The notes beneath the pieces are model-generated. The model did no database searches, was not told the origin of the DNA, and saw only the letters and a program-made list of their open reading frames with translations. The translations under genes and the position numbers were made by a program. A DNA stretch of 64,000 nt. Origin: Phymorhynchus buccinoides (lineage: Eukaryota; Mollusca; Gastropoda; Neogastropoda; Raphitomidae). Shown piece after piece: positions 35,030 to 46,022 of the stretch (position 1 is the stretch's first letter; every line of letters begins with the position of its first letter). The DNA lies in assembly GCA_017654935.2 (NCBI GenBank), contig CM065684.1, positions 59,815,812-59,879,811 of the forward strand. Direction: 5' to 3'.

Positions 35030-35335
35030 GTCTTACTGTCATCTACTATCTTTCTGCCTTTGAGGACCATTCTGCCTTTTTTTCAAGAATAATAATAATA
35101 ACAGTACATTTATATAGCGCTTTACCTCAGATGAGCCCAAAGCGCTTTACAATCAATTATTCATCAACAGATAACAAACAGATAAGAAACACTTTCAAAA
35201 GATTTCCTCCAGCCGAAGTCGGACATGCTGGGCCTTATTATTACTTACTTAGGCGCATAACGGCAGCATGACTCATCTGCGCTCATAATTGACAGGAAAC
35301 CGTCTTATCGATCTAAGAAGAGAAGAAGTAGAAGA
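35030..35335 (+). repeat. Dispersed repeat family R2 copy with internal insert
   Basis: Contains CTGTCATCTACTATCTTTCT, CAGCCGAAGTCGGACATGCT and GGCGCATAACGGCAGCATGA. A segment at about 35085-35170 with ATATAGCGCTTTAC and AAAGCGCTTTACA (an inverted pair) interrupts the R2 order. Confidence 0.65.
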
Positions 35336-35344
35336 AGAAGCTTT

Positions 35345-37131
35345 TACATTAAAACACAACTTTGAACATTACAAAACGTCAGCCCAAAGGGTTCTCAAGG
35401 AACAGGCACTGATCAATTTTGTGATGTTTAACACAGCTACTGCATCAATTTTACACTCGTTTTCATTCATCAAACAGGTAAAGTCAGCTCTTAAACCCCA
35501 AACGTTCATTGACTTCATGTCCAGCTTCCACCCAGCTCTGAGATACACACACTGCATCTCCGATTCATCAGTCTATTTCCTTGACATCAGAATCACTATC
35601 CATCATGACTCAGCATTTCTACCAGTGTTTTCTGCAAGGACACTGACTCCCGTTCATACCTCCTCTACACCTCCAGCCACCCTCGGCCATCCCTCATTAT
35701 TCCCATATTAAAAGGATCGTCACATCCAAAACATCGTGGAAACGTATGGTGGACAAAGGAATGCGAAGAGGCTGTGGCACACAAAAAAGAAACTTTAAAA
35801 CATGGTTAAAAGCTGTTACAGCAAAGCAAAAGGAAATGGCTAAGAAGAAAGAACAGGTCAACAATACCTTTAGTAATGCAGAAAACAGCATAGAAGAACT
35901 TTTTCAAAATATGAAGAAGACTAGAATCCACAGCAAAAAATAGTTGTGGCCCAAGCCAAGAAAACGTATTGGACTAATTTGTGCAATACTGAAGTGTCTG
36001 AATCAAAGGACCTACATAAAGTATGGGCAAAAGTTAAAGAAATGAAAAATGGCTACTCATTACCAGTCTATCCAATAAAGGCAGAGAATAAGAAATTTCC
36101 AACACTAGCACATTTTTAGATGATAAATTAGTATTGTCATCACATGAAACTTACTCTTTGTTGGAAAAATCCATTTGTATCAATCCATCTGACTTTAGAC
36201 CTAATATTTTGATGCATAGCAGATCCATAGTTAATTTAGTGTACAAGATACGTCTAAATTCATGGAAAACTAAATACATAGAAACTAATTGTCTCTGCAC
36301 TCAGAGATTTATCAATTCATCATTTACTATTAGAATGCCCAATGTTGCTCTCTAAATACCGAACGTTCAATATGGACTTTTTTCATATGTATGATAATAC
36401 CAAGGATATCTTAAGTGATGCAGAAATTGACATTGCTTCAATTGCGAAATGAATTTTGTCCACGCCTATTGGAAGCTTACCGTAGATGTTTGCTTTGCGT
36501 GTTGTTATAATTGCTTTTTTTAAGCTTTCATGTATATTGTTACTTGGTTCAATGTTTGTATGTTGTCTAAAATCACTATTCGTGTGAAAAGACATTAAAT
36601 TAAAGATTCATTCATCCAGCCACCCTCAGAAATGTAAGGACAGCATCCCCTTCTCTCAATTCCTGCGATTTCGCAGGATTTGCAGTGATGACCCGGACTT
36701 CCAGCACCAGGCTGAACAGATGATGAGATTCGTCCTAGCATGTCAGTACCCTCAGCACCTGGTTCATAAAGCCCTTGAGTATGCTTGTGCCATTCCCCAA
36801 AGTCAGGCCCTGACCTCAACTGACCGTTCTGCTGACCAGGCAGACCGCACAGTGGCTGTGCTCACCTTCCACCTGTGCTCCAAGAAATACACTGGTGAGA
36901 CGTACTGCAGTCTAAACAAGCGGTTTTCAGAGCACCTTCGCTCAATGCGGCTGGGCTATGAAGATCCGGTGGGCTCACACTTCAACAGCCCCTACCACAA
37001 CTTCACCCATGCAAGAGTGGCTGCTGTTTGGCAGAACCGAACCAGTGGGCTCTACCGCCTCTTCAAGGAGTCGTCCATCATCGCTCGACTCGGCACTCTT
37101 GCCCCTGCTGGCCTCAACACCCGAGAGTGAC
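35345..37131 (+). mobile_element. Penelope-like element with GIY-YIG endonuclease, split by a nested LINE
   Basis: The left part (35345-35684) encodes, with one frameshift, the end of the Penelope-type RT region: VYFLDIRITIHH, then SYLLYTSSHP. The right part (from 36628) continues directly as QKCKDSIPFSQFLR, RRICSDDPDF, and ends in a GIY-YIG-type domain, KKYTGETYCSLNKRFSEHL, with LFKESSIIARLGTLAPAGLN before the stop at 37129-37131. SSHP and QKCKDSI meet when the 35685-36614 insertion and one target-site copy are removed. The RT catalytic core is missing, so the copy is inactive. The GIY-YIG half is open and well kept. Confidence 0.85.
35685..36614 (+). mobile_element. RNase H-type LINE, internally deleted, nested in the Penelope-like element
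   Basis: Flanked by the 13-bp target-site duplication TCCAGCCACCCTC (35672-35684 and 36615-36627). Coding remnants: WWTKECEEAVAHKKETLK, QAKKTYWTNLC and VWAKVKEMKN, the linker before RT, then a jump to IRLNSWKTKYIETN and the C-terminal finger region. The RT core and RNase H are deleted. The 3' end is AAAAGACATTAAATTAAAG. The 45305-48740 element has the same linker (QAKKTYW, KVKEMKN) and the same 3' end type, so both belong to one family. Confidence 0.85.
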
Positions 37132-37354
37132 AGCAGCTGAGCTCCAGTCCCCCCCCCCCCCCGTTCCCATTTCTGTACTAACATTTTCTCCTATCACGTT
37201 CATTCCTTTATTTATTTATTTACTTACTTGTTTTTCTTTTTTACTTGTCTACTTACATCATTTTTTTTAATCTTAATATATTTTAACAAGTTTTTTTGTT
37301 TTTTTGTTTTTTTCTCCAATTTATTTACTTATTTATTTATATTTTATTCCTGGC
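37132..37354. other. Non-coding, poly-C and T-rich
   Basis: C run at 37149-37162, then a (TTTA)n-like T-rich stretch. Nothing recognised. Confidence 0.5.
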
Positions 37355-37699
37355 AATCCACTCTCTCACTTCTCTCCTGTCACCGAAGAAGATGTGTTGA
37401 AGATCTTGAAAAAGTCTGCATCCAAAACATGTGACCTTGACCCCATTCCCACTTCTCTTCTGGGTGAATGTTTGGATGTTGTGTTACCTGTACTAACCAA
37501 AATAATCAATGATTCTCTGTCTTCTGGTCTCTTTCCTTATGTCTACAAAACTGCCATTGTCAAACCTCTACTCAAAAAGCCCTCACTAGACCACAATGAT
37601 TTTAAAAGATTCAGACCTGTTTCAAATGTATCTTTTGTGTCAAAGATCATGGAAAATATTGTTCTCTCACAGCTTTCTGGCCATCTTAATTCTAACGAT

Positions 37700-37739
37700 C
37701 AAGAATTGAAGAAGAAAAAAAACCCCATTAAACTTTCCT

Positions 37740-37781
<42 letters not shown>

Positions 37782-37787
37782 GTACAA

Positions 37788-37821
<34 letters not shown>

Positions 37822-37950
37822 TGCTTTAATAAATAAAAAAATGTGTCCAATGTATGTGTTTGTGAACCTAAGAAACAAACTCAATTACTTTAACTTTAAC
37901 TTTACGATTTGTTCTGTGTTCTGAAAAGAAGAAAATAAAAAAATGTGCTG
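37700..37950. mobile_element. 251-bp insertion with 17-bp target-site duplication
   Basis: Flanked by ATCTTAATTCTAACGAT (37683-37699) and ATCTTAATTCTAATGAT (37951-37967). Inside are two (TA)n runs (37743-37777 and 37789-37817) and an A-rich right end (GAAAATAAAAAAATG). TSD length fits retroposition of a short RNA. Class unknown. Confidence 0.7.
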
Positions 37951-38120
37951 ATCTTAATTCTAATGATTTATTCAATCCTTTTCTGACAGCTTACAGACCA
38001 GGTCACAATACTGAAACTGCTTTAGTAAAGGTTGTTAATGATCTTCTCCTTTCTATTGATGAAGGAAAACTCAGTTATGACTCTTTTGGACCTTTCAGCA
38101 GCATTTGATGCCATTGACCT

Positions 38121-39974
38121 GTCAGGCGAAGGTGCACAGCTGGTTTTAGAATATTTATACAATTAATTAAAAGAACAAACAAAGACTTCGCACACATGTT
38201 CGCACATCACTTTTTCTCACCACCAACCGCAACCACACAAACCTGAGCAAAGAAAGACCGGATTTAAATTCAGCCCTTTTGTTTATTAAAGAGAAAATAA
38301 AATAACTTGTTGATTGTTATTTAGCTCTCACACACTCTTACTCACGCATCACATGAGATATTTTCAAGTACATAGTTACATAAACACTTGATAAGTGTAA
38401 GTGACAACTTTAAAAAAAAATACAATTGCCAAATCCAAAATTGTCACTCACCACAACAACAACAAAATTCCACTGTGGTTTTCACAAAAATCAATTCCAC
38501 AACCAATGTTCATTCAGAACTCAATTCACTGTTCATCTTTTCCCACTTTCAAATTTATTATTATTATTATTATTATTTATCTTTCATTTCATCACACATC
38601 ATTAATAGCGTTTTTCACATAACTCAAGATTATATTATTCTTTAGTGCTTCTTTTAATTTCAACTCACTTTCTTCAGTTTTCACATAACTCAATATTATA
38701 TTTACCTATTACTACTCGCTATCATTTTATTTCATTTCAGTCTTTCATATTTTCTTATCTTCCAAATTAGTCTAACAAATGTTCAAATAATCTTTCTCTC
38801 ACAGAGAGGACGATATAGTTTCGTCGAAGCACTTGACGAATTAGGGAGATCTCACCCAGGGGAAGAATAAGTAGAGAGGTCGACCGCAATCACTCAGTGC
38901 AGGTCCAACATCGCGAATCACCTTCGCCAACCCGACTACCCCTCTGGACAACGTCCCCAGGTGAAAAAAGCTGAAAAACAAGTCCGACCTTATAGCCACG
39001 ACAGTCCTGGGGATAATGAAAACGGGTGAAAAACCTTATGGCCACGACAGTCGTGGGGATAATGAAAACGGGTGAAAAACCTTATCGCCACGACAGTCGT
39101 GGGGATAATGAAAACCTTATGGCCACGACAGTCATGGGGATAATGAAAACGGGTGAAAAACCTTATCGCCACGAAAGACGTTTAATACATGCACGCCATT
39201 TTTGTTTTTTTTTTTTTGGCTTCCGTTATTATTTCATTTCCGGTAGGCCTATTTTCTTGCCGTTTTTGCCCTTTGCCCAGTTTTTCAAAGGCCGTGGCTA
39301 AATAGCCGCCAGTGGCTCTATAGAATGCAGGCTACAGAGCCGCTACTTTCCATTTCCGGTGAAAAACGAAGCTAAAAATAGAAAGAAGTCTTTTGCCCAT
39401 GCGCAACGGTCGTGCCCATAATGTCCACAGCCCCTTTCCATTATCGGCACGACAGTCGTGGGAATAAGGAAAACGGAAGGAAAAGCTTATGGGCACGACT
39501 GTCGTGGGGATAAGCACTTCCGAAAAACAAATATACCTCAATAAGCTTCCACCACAAAATATCTTCTCTTGATAACCGAATCGAGAATCGATGCACATCA
39601 CACACAGAACGACTGAATCAATCCAATCCGCACACATGAAACCAACAAGCAGACGACAAGATTTATACAGACCAAAATCTTCACCAAGCTGGAAGAAAAA
39701 TACGAGTGATTAAAATATAAACCTTCCAAACAACCAATCTGCTAAAGCAGCTGTAAGATAGTGAATAGTGAGTCTGGGACTACGAGCATAGGACTGTGAA
39801 ATGTCGATGTCCTATCCCCGGCAAACTATATCCGCAGACTGATTAGAATTTGTAAAACACACACGATAGCAGCTCACAAAAAACATATACAAAGAATGAC
39901 AACTTCCTGTTTCAAAAACGATTCAGACACCGCAGATTCGAAATAACCAAACTTATCCAAACCAATCAGTCACA
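38121..39974. mobile_element. Putative solo LTR (about 1.85 kb)
   Basis: Interrupts the LINE RT between AFDAID and HNTLL. The insert begins TGTCAGGCGAAGGTG and ends CAGTCACA, so TG...CA termini, and GACC is found on both sides (38117-38120 and 39975-39978) as a 4-bp target duplication. There are no retroviral-type coding motifs inside, which suits a solo LTR formed by recombination. The superfamily is not known; no second LTR or internal region is in the window. It contains a palindromic array at 38990-39180 and 39440-39525. Confidence 0.6.
38985..39180. repeat. Array of palindrome-bearing units
   Basis: Four to five units of about 45 bp, each with CTTATGGCCACGACAGTCGT (or a close variant) then GGGGATAATGAAAACGGGTG. 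CCACGACAGTCGTGG is a 15-bp palindrome with a single central base. Two more copies, in mixed orientation and more diverged, lie at 39450-39525 (GGCACGACAGTCGTGG and GGCACGACTGTCGTGG). Confidence 0.85.
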
Positions 39975-41094
39975 GACCACAACACTCTTCTTTCTCATTT
40001 GAAATATGTCTTCGGCAACAGTGGTACAGCTCTCCAGTGGTTCACCTCTTATCTTTCTAACCACACCCAAATTGTTTCCATTCAGGACACCAACTCTGCC
40101 CCGGCCTCTGTTTCATGTGGTGTGCGGCCACAGGGATCAGTCCTGGGGCCGGTTCTATTTGTTCTCTACACTTCTCCTCTTTGGGACGTCATGCCCCAGC
40201 ATTCAGCTCTCCATCACCCATTTGCTGATGATACCCAACTGCAGAAGTCTTCTAAGCCTAATGAGATTGATGATCAGTTTTTTTCCATGCAGGATACATT
40301 TCAGATGTCAAGTCATGGATGACCTCCAATAAATTGAAACTCAATGATGATAAGAGTGAGGTAATGACCGTTTCCACTCAGAGAAGTTCCACCTCTGTTC
40401 AGTTTCCTGACTCTCTTGTCATTGGCGATGCTACTGTCCCTTTCTGTTAAGCAGCTAAAAACAACCTTGGTGTAATCCTCGACTGTCAGCCAACTATGGT
40501 CATTCATGTCATGACTCTGATTCGTAATGTGAACTTTGAACTCTGTCGTATTAGTGCCATTCGTCACTATCTCACAGGTGAAGCCATCAAGACTCTAGTA
40601 TCAGCTTTTGTACTGTCTCACATCGATTATTGCAATTCTTTACTTGTAGGCTGTCCTCAATTGATCAAACCCTCCTCAACAAACTTCAGAAAGTTCAAAA
40701 CAATGCAGCTTGGTTAATCCTTAAAGTCCCTCGTACAGACCACACATCAAACCCCACCTCAATACCTTACACTTGCCTCTGTTTCAATGCTGTCCATTCA
40801 TCTGGTCCTGCCTACATCTCTGATCTCGCTCACCTGTACTCACCCTCCAGGTCTCTCTGTTCCTCTTCTGACAAACTTATCCTTTCTATTCCTTGTACAA
40901 ACACTAAGACATTATGGTGAACGTTCATTTTCTTTCAGCGCCCCTTCTGTCTGGAACACCCTACCATATGAACTTCGTTCTGCTAAATCTTTCCAATCTT
41001 TCAAAACCGCTCTTAAAACTCACCTCTTCCGGCAATGCCTCTGATTTCTTCCTTGTCTTGTTTCCTACTATGAAACTATGTTCCCCACAATGTG

Positions 41095-41175
41095 TGTGTG
41101 TGTGTGTGTGTGTGCGCGCACGCGCGTGTGTGTGTGTGTAGGCGGACGTGTGCATGTGTGTGTGCGTGCGTGTTT
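41095..41175. repeat. (GT)n microsatellite in the LINE 3' UTR
   Basis: GT runs with a GCGCGCACGCGCG centre. Confidence 0.9.
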
Positions 41176-41429
41176 TGGCTGTGTGCATGTTTGTGATAAT
41201 TGATATTGTAGTAACTTATTTATAATTATATTTATGATCTATGCATAAATAAATACAAATTATGTAATTGTGAAGCGCCGTGAGCTCAGGAGAGAAACTG
41301 TTAGTTTTTTGTGGGGTTTTGTTTAAAGAAGGCAAAGCATAACGTTGACTGAAGTCGACTGAATTCCTATGGAAAAAAAATAATGCTCTATTGACTCGAA
41401 CCTCTGTATGTCTGTTTGTTTCTAAGGTG

Positions 41430-41432
<3 letters not shown>

Positions 41433-41505
<73 letters not shown>

Positions 41506-41540
41506 GAGACAGACAGACAGACACAGAGAGACACAGAGAG
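41433..41540. repeat. (AG)n microsatellite
   Basis: Pure AG run followed by (ACAG)n-like units. Confidence 0.95.
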
Positions 41541-41803
41541 AGTTTTCTAAATATGTCTAAATGTGTGTGAATGCGCTTCCAAGTAAAGGACAATACATAA
41601 CTGTTTTTTTAAGAGTCAAAATAAAATTCGATAGGCTGTGACTGTGAGTACATCATTGATTGTAAAGCACTGAGATCTTGGTCCCAAACTAAAGCTGACC
41701 ACGATTTGTTTGTCCATGAAACATGACAATCATATTTTTCGAACCTTATTTCAGTTAGACATAGCACACTCTTAGAAATGTATCCAACTTATCTGCTTTT
41801 GAG

Positions 41804-43140
41804 GTGGCAAGTCCAGCAAACGAAATCAGACCTTTCACCGTGTCTCAATTCAACACTACACGGTCTGCTAACAACAACACGAACACCTCAGCTCCCCAAG
41901 GCTGCATCACAGTGACTTTCAAGGAGATGGAATATTTGCCTTGGGAATATCCTGACAACATAGTCAGCGCAGAAGTGGAAGCCAACTCTCGAAGAGTACA
42001 AGCCGCCATCTTTCTTCCCATTCCCTTTCTGATTGGTGGTCCCGCTAACGTCATCAACATGGCGGTATTTTACAAACAAGGGCTGCATGAACGGGTCAGT
42101 GTGTGTCTCTTCAGCTTGTCGCTAGTTGACGAGATGTATCTACTTCAGGCTATGATTCTTAATGGGGTACAGATATACTTGCAGTTCACGACCCAAGAAG
42201 CCTGTTTTTACTGTCTAAGTGAGCCTTAACCCATTGACTGCCAGAGAAAAATAAAGAAAAAAATCATTGTACAAATCATGCCATAAAAAAGACAACTGAT
42301 AGAGCCAATCTGGCAAAATGGTCTGGGGATATAACTCTCTTGACTGTGTTAGAGCAAAAGCCAGCATATCAGAGTTATTCCTCTTCATCTGATGACGTCA
42401 TCAATGATGTCATCAAGTCAGTATGTGATACGTTATACGGCAGTCAAGGGGTTAACATGGTGTGTTTAATCAGTTTCAATTTCATATCCATGGTCCTTTC
42501 CGCTATCATCGCTAGCGAGAGATGTTTGTGTGTTTTCAGTCCCCTAAAAGCTCAGAGAGTGCTGCAAACTAAAACTATGGCGGTCATTATAGTCTTCCTC
42601 AATATTTCCACAGTGGGTGTGTTCATCATCATGGCGTTCAGATATCGTATCGGTTGAGTTTACTGGCATCGCTTTCAAAACTTTAATCGCAGGAGAATTT
42701 TATCAAAAGCATGAGTGCCTCATTAATTACCTAGACAACTTTGTCTATGGAGTTGGTATTCCCTTTGTAATGAATATTACAGTCACAATAACCATCAGTT
42801 TAACAATAATCAAATTGCGTCACATCGTAACATGGCGGATGGAAACCTCGTCAACAATATCGGCGTGGGAAGTAGCGTTGACCCGGATGTTGGTAGGGAA
42901 CTCTATCCTCTTTATCGTCAGTAATGCTCCTATCTGGGTTTTCCGATTCACGCTCATTTTTGTGCCAGAGTTGTACACTGGTGGCCGATATCAGAACTTT
43001 TATGTGACCATCATCTGGCTTTTACACATACCCTCTTTAATCAATGCCACGTTCAATTTCTTCGTCCTTTTAGCTATGGGATCACGATATCAATAAACAT
43101 TGAACGCGCTGTTGTTTAGACAAAAGAAAGACAAAACTTC
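41804..43140 (+). pseudogene. Class A GPCR, copy C (dead paralogue)
   Basis: Three consecutive open pieces (41804-42229, about 42455-42655, about 42656-43096) align along the intact receptors at 25226 and 51888: NTSAPQGC, IGGPANVINMAVFYKQGLHE, IIASERCLC, then HIVTWRMETSS and NATFNFFVLLAMGSRY. Lesions relative to copies A and B: a net loss of about 8 bases near TM3 giving an in-frame TAA at 42227-42229, a MITE at 42226-42455, a deletion of about 11 bases at 42656 after YRIG that shifts frame, and a nonsense change (GAA to TAA) at 43094-43096. More diverged from A and B than they are from each other. Upstream sequence (GCACACTCTTAGAAATG) still matches the other copies. Confidence 0.9.
42226..42455. 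mobile_element. piggyBac-type MITE with TTAA target duplication
   Basis: TTAA at 42226-42229 and 42452-42455 flank 222 bp. Inverted ends: TTAACCCATTGACTGCC on the left and, reversed, TTAACCCCTTGACTGCC on the right. TTAA duplication plus ends starting CCC is the piggyBac pattern. No transposase. Internal GATGACGTCATCAATGATGT is a partial palindrome. Confidence 0.88.
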
Positions 43141-43329
43141 CCAGCAGATTGCGCAATGATAGTTATTGACAATATCATTGCCATCACTATCATCATCATC
43201 AGCAGCAACAATCCTTTTTATGGTGTAATTTAAGTGGTTCTTCTTACTCCTCGTGAACATGTAGCTTTAGAGTAAATTGTGGTAGTAAATACCTTCTTTT
43301 TTTTACAGAAGTACGCCTAGGTCTATATA

Positions 43330-44690
43330 TATATATGTACACAATATGTACCAGCTGACTTTAAAAAAACAAAGTTGGACTGACTTGTTCCTCCTAACAG
43401 AGGAGCCTTTGAGGCTTTTAAATTATAAATGTTCCCACTCAGCCCTATGTCCTTGATCTTTTCCAGTATGGTGCCAGACAGTGTCAAAGGCTCGGCGTAT
43501 GTCAAAGAAGCAGCCACGGGTTAATGACCGCCTAATATGAGCTCCCAGCTTTACCAGGTGGTCAAGGACTCCACGGGTTAATGACCGCCTAATATGAGCT
43601 CCCAGCTTTACCAGGTGGTCAAGGACTCCACTGGTTAATGACCGCCTAATATGAGCTCCCAGCTTTACCAGGTGGTCAAGGACTCCACGGGTTAATGACC
43701 GCCTAATATGAGCTCCCAGCTTTACCAGGTGGTCAAGGACTCCACGGGTTAATGACCGCCTAATGAGCTCCCAGCTTTACCAGGTGGTCAAGGACTCCAC
43801 TGGTTAATGACCGCCTAATATGAGCTCCCAGCTTTACCAGGTGGTCAAGGACTCCACTGGTTAATGACCGCCTAATATGAGCTCCCAGCTTCACCAGGTG
43901 GTCAAGGACTCCACAGGTTAATGACCGCCTAATATGAGCTCCCAGCTTTACCAGGTGGTCAAGGACTCCACAGGTTAATGACCGCCTAATATGAGCTCCC
44001 AGCTTTACCAGGTGGTCAAGGACTCCACAGGTTAATGACCGTCTAATATGAGCTCCCAGCTTTACCAGGTGGTCAAGGACTCCACAGGTTAATGACCGCC
44101 TAATATGAGCTCCCAGCTTCACCAGGTGGTCAAGGACTCCACTGGTTAATGACCGCCTAATATGAGCTCCCAGTGTTACCAGGTGGTCAAGGACTCCACG
44201 GGTAATGACCGCCTAATATGAGCTCCCAGCTTTACCAGGTGGTCAAGGACTCCACTGGTTAATGACCGCCTAATATGAGCTCCCAGCTTTACCAGGTGGT
44301 CAAGGACTCCACGGTCCCTTCAGAAGCCAGCCTGGCAGAGTGAGATGACCCCATCTTTTTCGCAGTAATATTCTAATTTATTTTTGATTATTCTTTTATA
44401 GACTTCCCCAAATGTGAAGTGAGGGAGATAGGGCGGTAGCTGCCCAGCTCTCTGCGTGGCTTACAGGGTTTCGGAATGGGAGTGACTACAGCATGTTTCC
44501 ACCCAATAAGGGTTACCCCCTCCACCCAGCACCGCTGAAAGAGCATAAGTATCAAGGTCTTAAAGCTGCCCGAGAGCTAGCTCCCTCAACATCCTGTAAC
44601 TAATGTTGTCCCCTCCCTCTGAAACCTTAACCTTTTTGATGCTGGATATAGCCCTCCCCAGCATATGATACAATCTGTTGAATAAAGCAT
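43330..44690 (-). pseudogene. LINE RT fragment with internal in-frame tandem expansion
   Basis: Read from 44690 down on the minus strand: DNISYRMLRELA, then VYKRIIKNKLEYYCEK, CQAGF, then 14 repeats of the DHLVKLGAHIRRSLT unit, then FFDIRRAFDTV and LEKIKDIGLSGNIYNL. The order (SYR..L.....YRP region, Q.GFRKGR..DHL, FD..AFDTVWH) is that of an RT in the Jockey/I group. Frameshifts and stops occur outside the array. The array sits exactly between RT blocks that are normally one unit apart. Confidence 0.8.
43514..44312 (-). repeat. 57-bp (19-codon) tandem array, 14 copies
   Basis: Unit of 57 bp containing GGTTAATGACCGCCTAATAT, then GAGCTCCCAGCTTTACCAGG and TGGTCAAGGACTCC. On the minus strand it encodes KLGAHIRRSLTCGVLDHLV. 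Copies are nearly identical; one lacks 3 bases and one lacks 1 base. At least six successive units are open without interruption (43760-44122). Confidence 0.97.
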
Positions 44691-44693
44691 CAA

Positions 44694-44695
<2 letters not shown>

Positions 44696-44762
<67 letters not shown>
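44696..44762. repeat. (CT)n microsatellite
   Basis: Pure CT run next to a LINE 3' tail. Confidence 0.95.
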
Positions 44763-44764
<2 letters not shown>

Positions 44765-44846
44765 GGCTAAGTGTAAAAAAGCAATGCTTATCCCATTACC
44801 CTGTATAAATAAAAATTCGTTTCGTTTCGTTTCGTTTCGTTTCGTT
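44763..44846 (+). mobile_element. LINE 3'-tail fragment with (TTTCG)n
   Basis: AGGGCTAAGTGTAAAAAAGC, TTATCCCATTACCCTGTATA, AATAAAAATTCG, then five to six TTTCG units. Same tail body as 34600-34680 and 62060-62130 but with a different terminal unit. Confidence 0.7.
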
Positions 44847-44997
44847 TCTCTCTCTCTCACTCTCTCTCTATGTCTGACTCTCTTGCAACAACGCTGACGT
44901 AGACAGTCAACACACAGTGAAACTAACATAGGGGGGGGGGGGGGGGGGTAGGGGGGAGGTTAGATGGGGTGAGAATAGAATCGAAAAGTAATGTGGC

Positions 44998-45300
44998 CTA
45001 AAGGTTGTGATGTAGCTTGAATAGGTGGGTCTTAATAGCTGATTTGAAAGATGGCAAGGACTGGATATGGCAAATTTCGCGTGGTAAGGAGTTCCAAACT
45101 GATGGGGCCGAAAAGGAAAAGGAGTGCTCACCAAACATTTTTGTTCGTGTACTTGGAACACAGAGAATTTTAGAATCTGAAGATGACCGCAATTGCCTTG
45201 ATGGAGTATAGACAGAAAGCATGTCAGAGATGTAGCTAGGGGCATTTCCGGAGAAATAAGAATGACATAGAGTGGAAATGTTGTACTCCATATGTGCTTT
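44998..45300 (-). pseudogene. CR1/L2-like LINE ORF2 C-terminus
   Basis: Minus-strand frame reading APSYISDMLSVYTPSRQLRS, EHSFSFSAPSVWNSLPREIC and FKSAIKTHLF, the usual end of a CR1/L2-type ORF2. 5'-truncated. A poly-G run (44930-44949) lies just outside its 3' side. Confidence 0.85.
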
Positions 45301-46022
45301 GATGGGAAGCCAAACAAATCATTGCTCAAGCAAAAAAGACATATTGGGAAGCATTTGGTAAATCTGAGATAACAGAATCAAAAGATATGTACAAGGTTTG
45401 AAAAAAAGTAAAAGAAATGAAAAACTGCAATAGGACACAGTCTTTTCCTATAAAATTAGAAAAGGAGTTTCCAACTGCTTTGGAAAAGGCAGAAGCTTTT
45501 GCAGGTGTTTTTTTAAGTAACAGTTTGAATTCTAGTCTGCAAGCAGAATCTAAACAATTTAGAATTAGGGAGGAGCAAAAAGAAATGTATTCAGATCCAT
45601 TTTCTGCTAACGATCATTACTTGGATTCTCCCATTCAGGTAACAGAATTGAAAGAAGCTTTAGCATCTATTTCATGTCAACATTCAGCAGTTGGTCTGGA
45701 TGGTATTTCATACCTGATGCTTTGTCACATGCCCCCTTCTTGGATAAGCTTACTACATTCTTTATTCCAAACATGTTGGGATAATGGCACTGTTTCTAAA
45801 ATCGGGAAGAGTTTGGTAGTTGTTCCAATTCTAAAAGAGGGTAAATTAAGATCTTCAGTGAGCAGTTACAGGACAATTTCGCTTACTTCCCATGTTGGAA
45901 AAATCATGGACAAAATTGTTTTGAGGCTTCTTACTTTTCTTTGTGAAAAGAATCAGATTATTCCAGTTCAGCAAGCTGGATTTAGGAAAGGCAGACGCAC
46001 CACAGATCATTTAAGCTTACCA

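Larger units (their letters stand above)
37355..41280 (+). mobile_element. CR1/L2-like LINE ORF2, split by two nested insertions
   Basis: Reading across the insertions gives a consistent RT: TEEDVLKILKKSASKTCDLD, AIVKPLLKKPSLDHNDF, a break at 37700-37950, SNDLFNPFLTAYRPGHNTE, the box SAAFDAID, a break at 38121-39974, DHNTLLSHLKYVFG, RPQGSVLGPVLFVLYTSPL, FADDTQLQKSS, NKLKLNDDKSE, and the C-terminal ERSFSFSAPSVWNTLPYELR ending at about 41044. The 3' UTR ends near 41280 with TTGTGAAGCGCCGTGAGCTC, the L2-like tail type. It has frameshifts and stops and is inactive. Endonuclease is missing at the 5' side. Confidence 0.85.

Noticed and set aside
36720..37131. GIY-YIG frame as a host nuclease gene
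   Set aside because: It is the C-terminal part of a Penelope-like element once the nested LINE is removed.
43514..44312. CRISPR-like array
   Set aside because: Units are contiguous without variable spacers, the genome is eukaryotic, and the unit is RT coding sequence.
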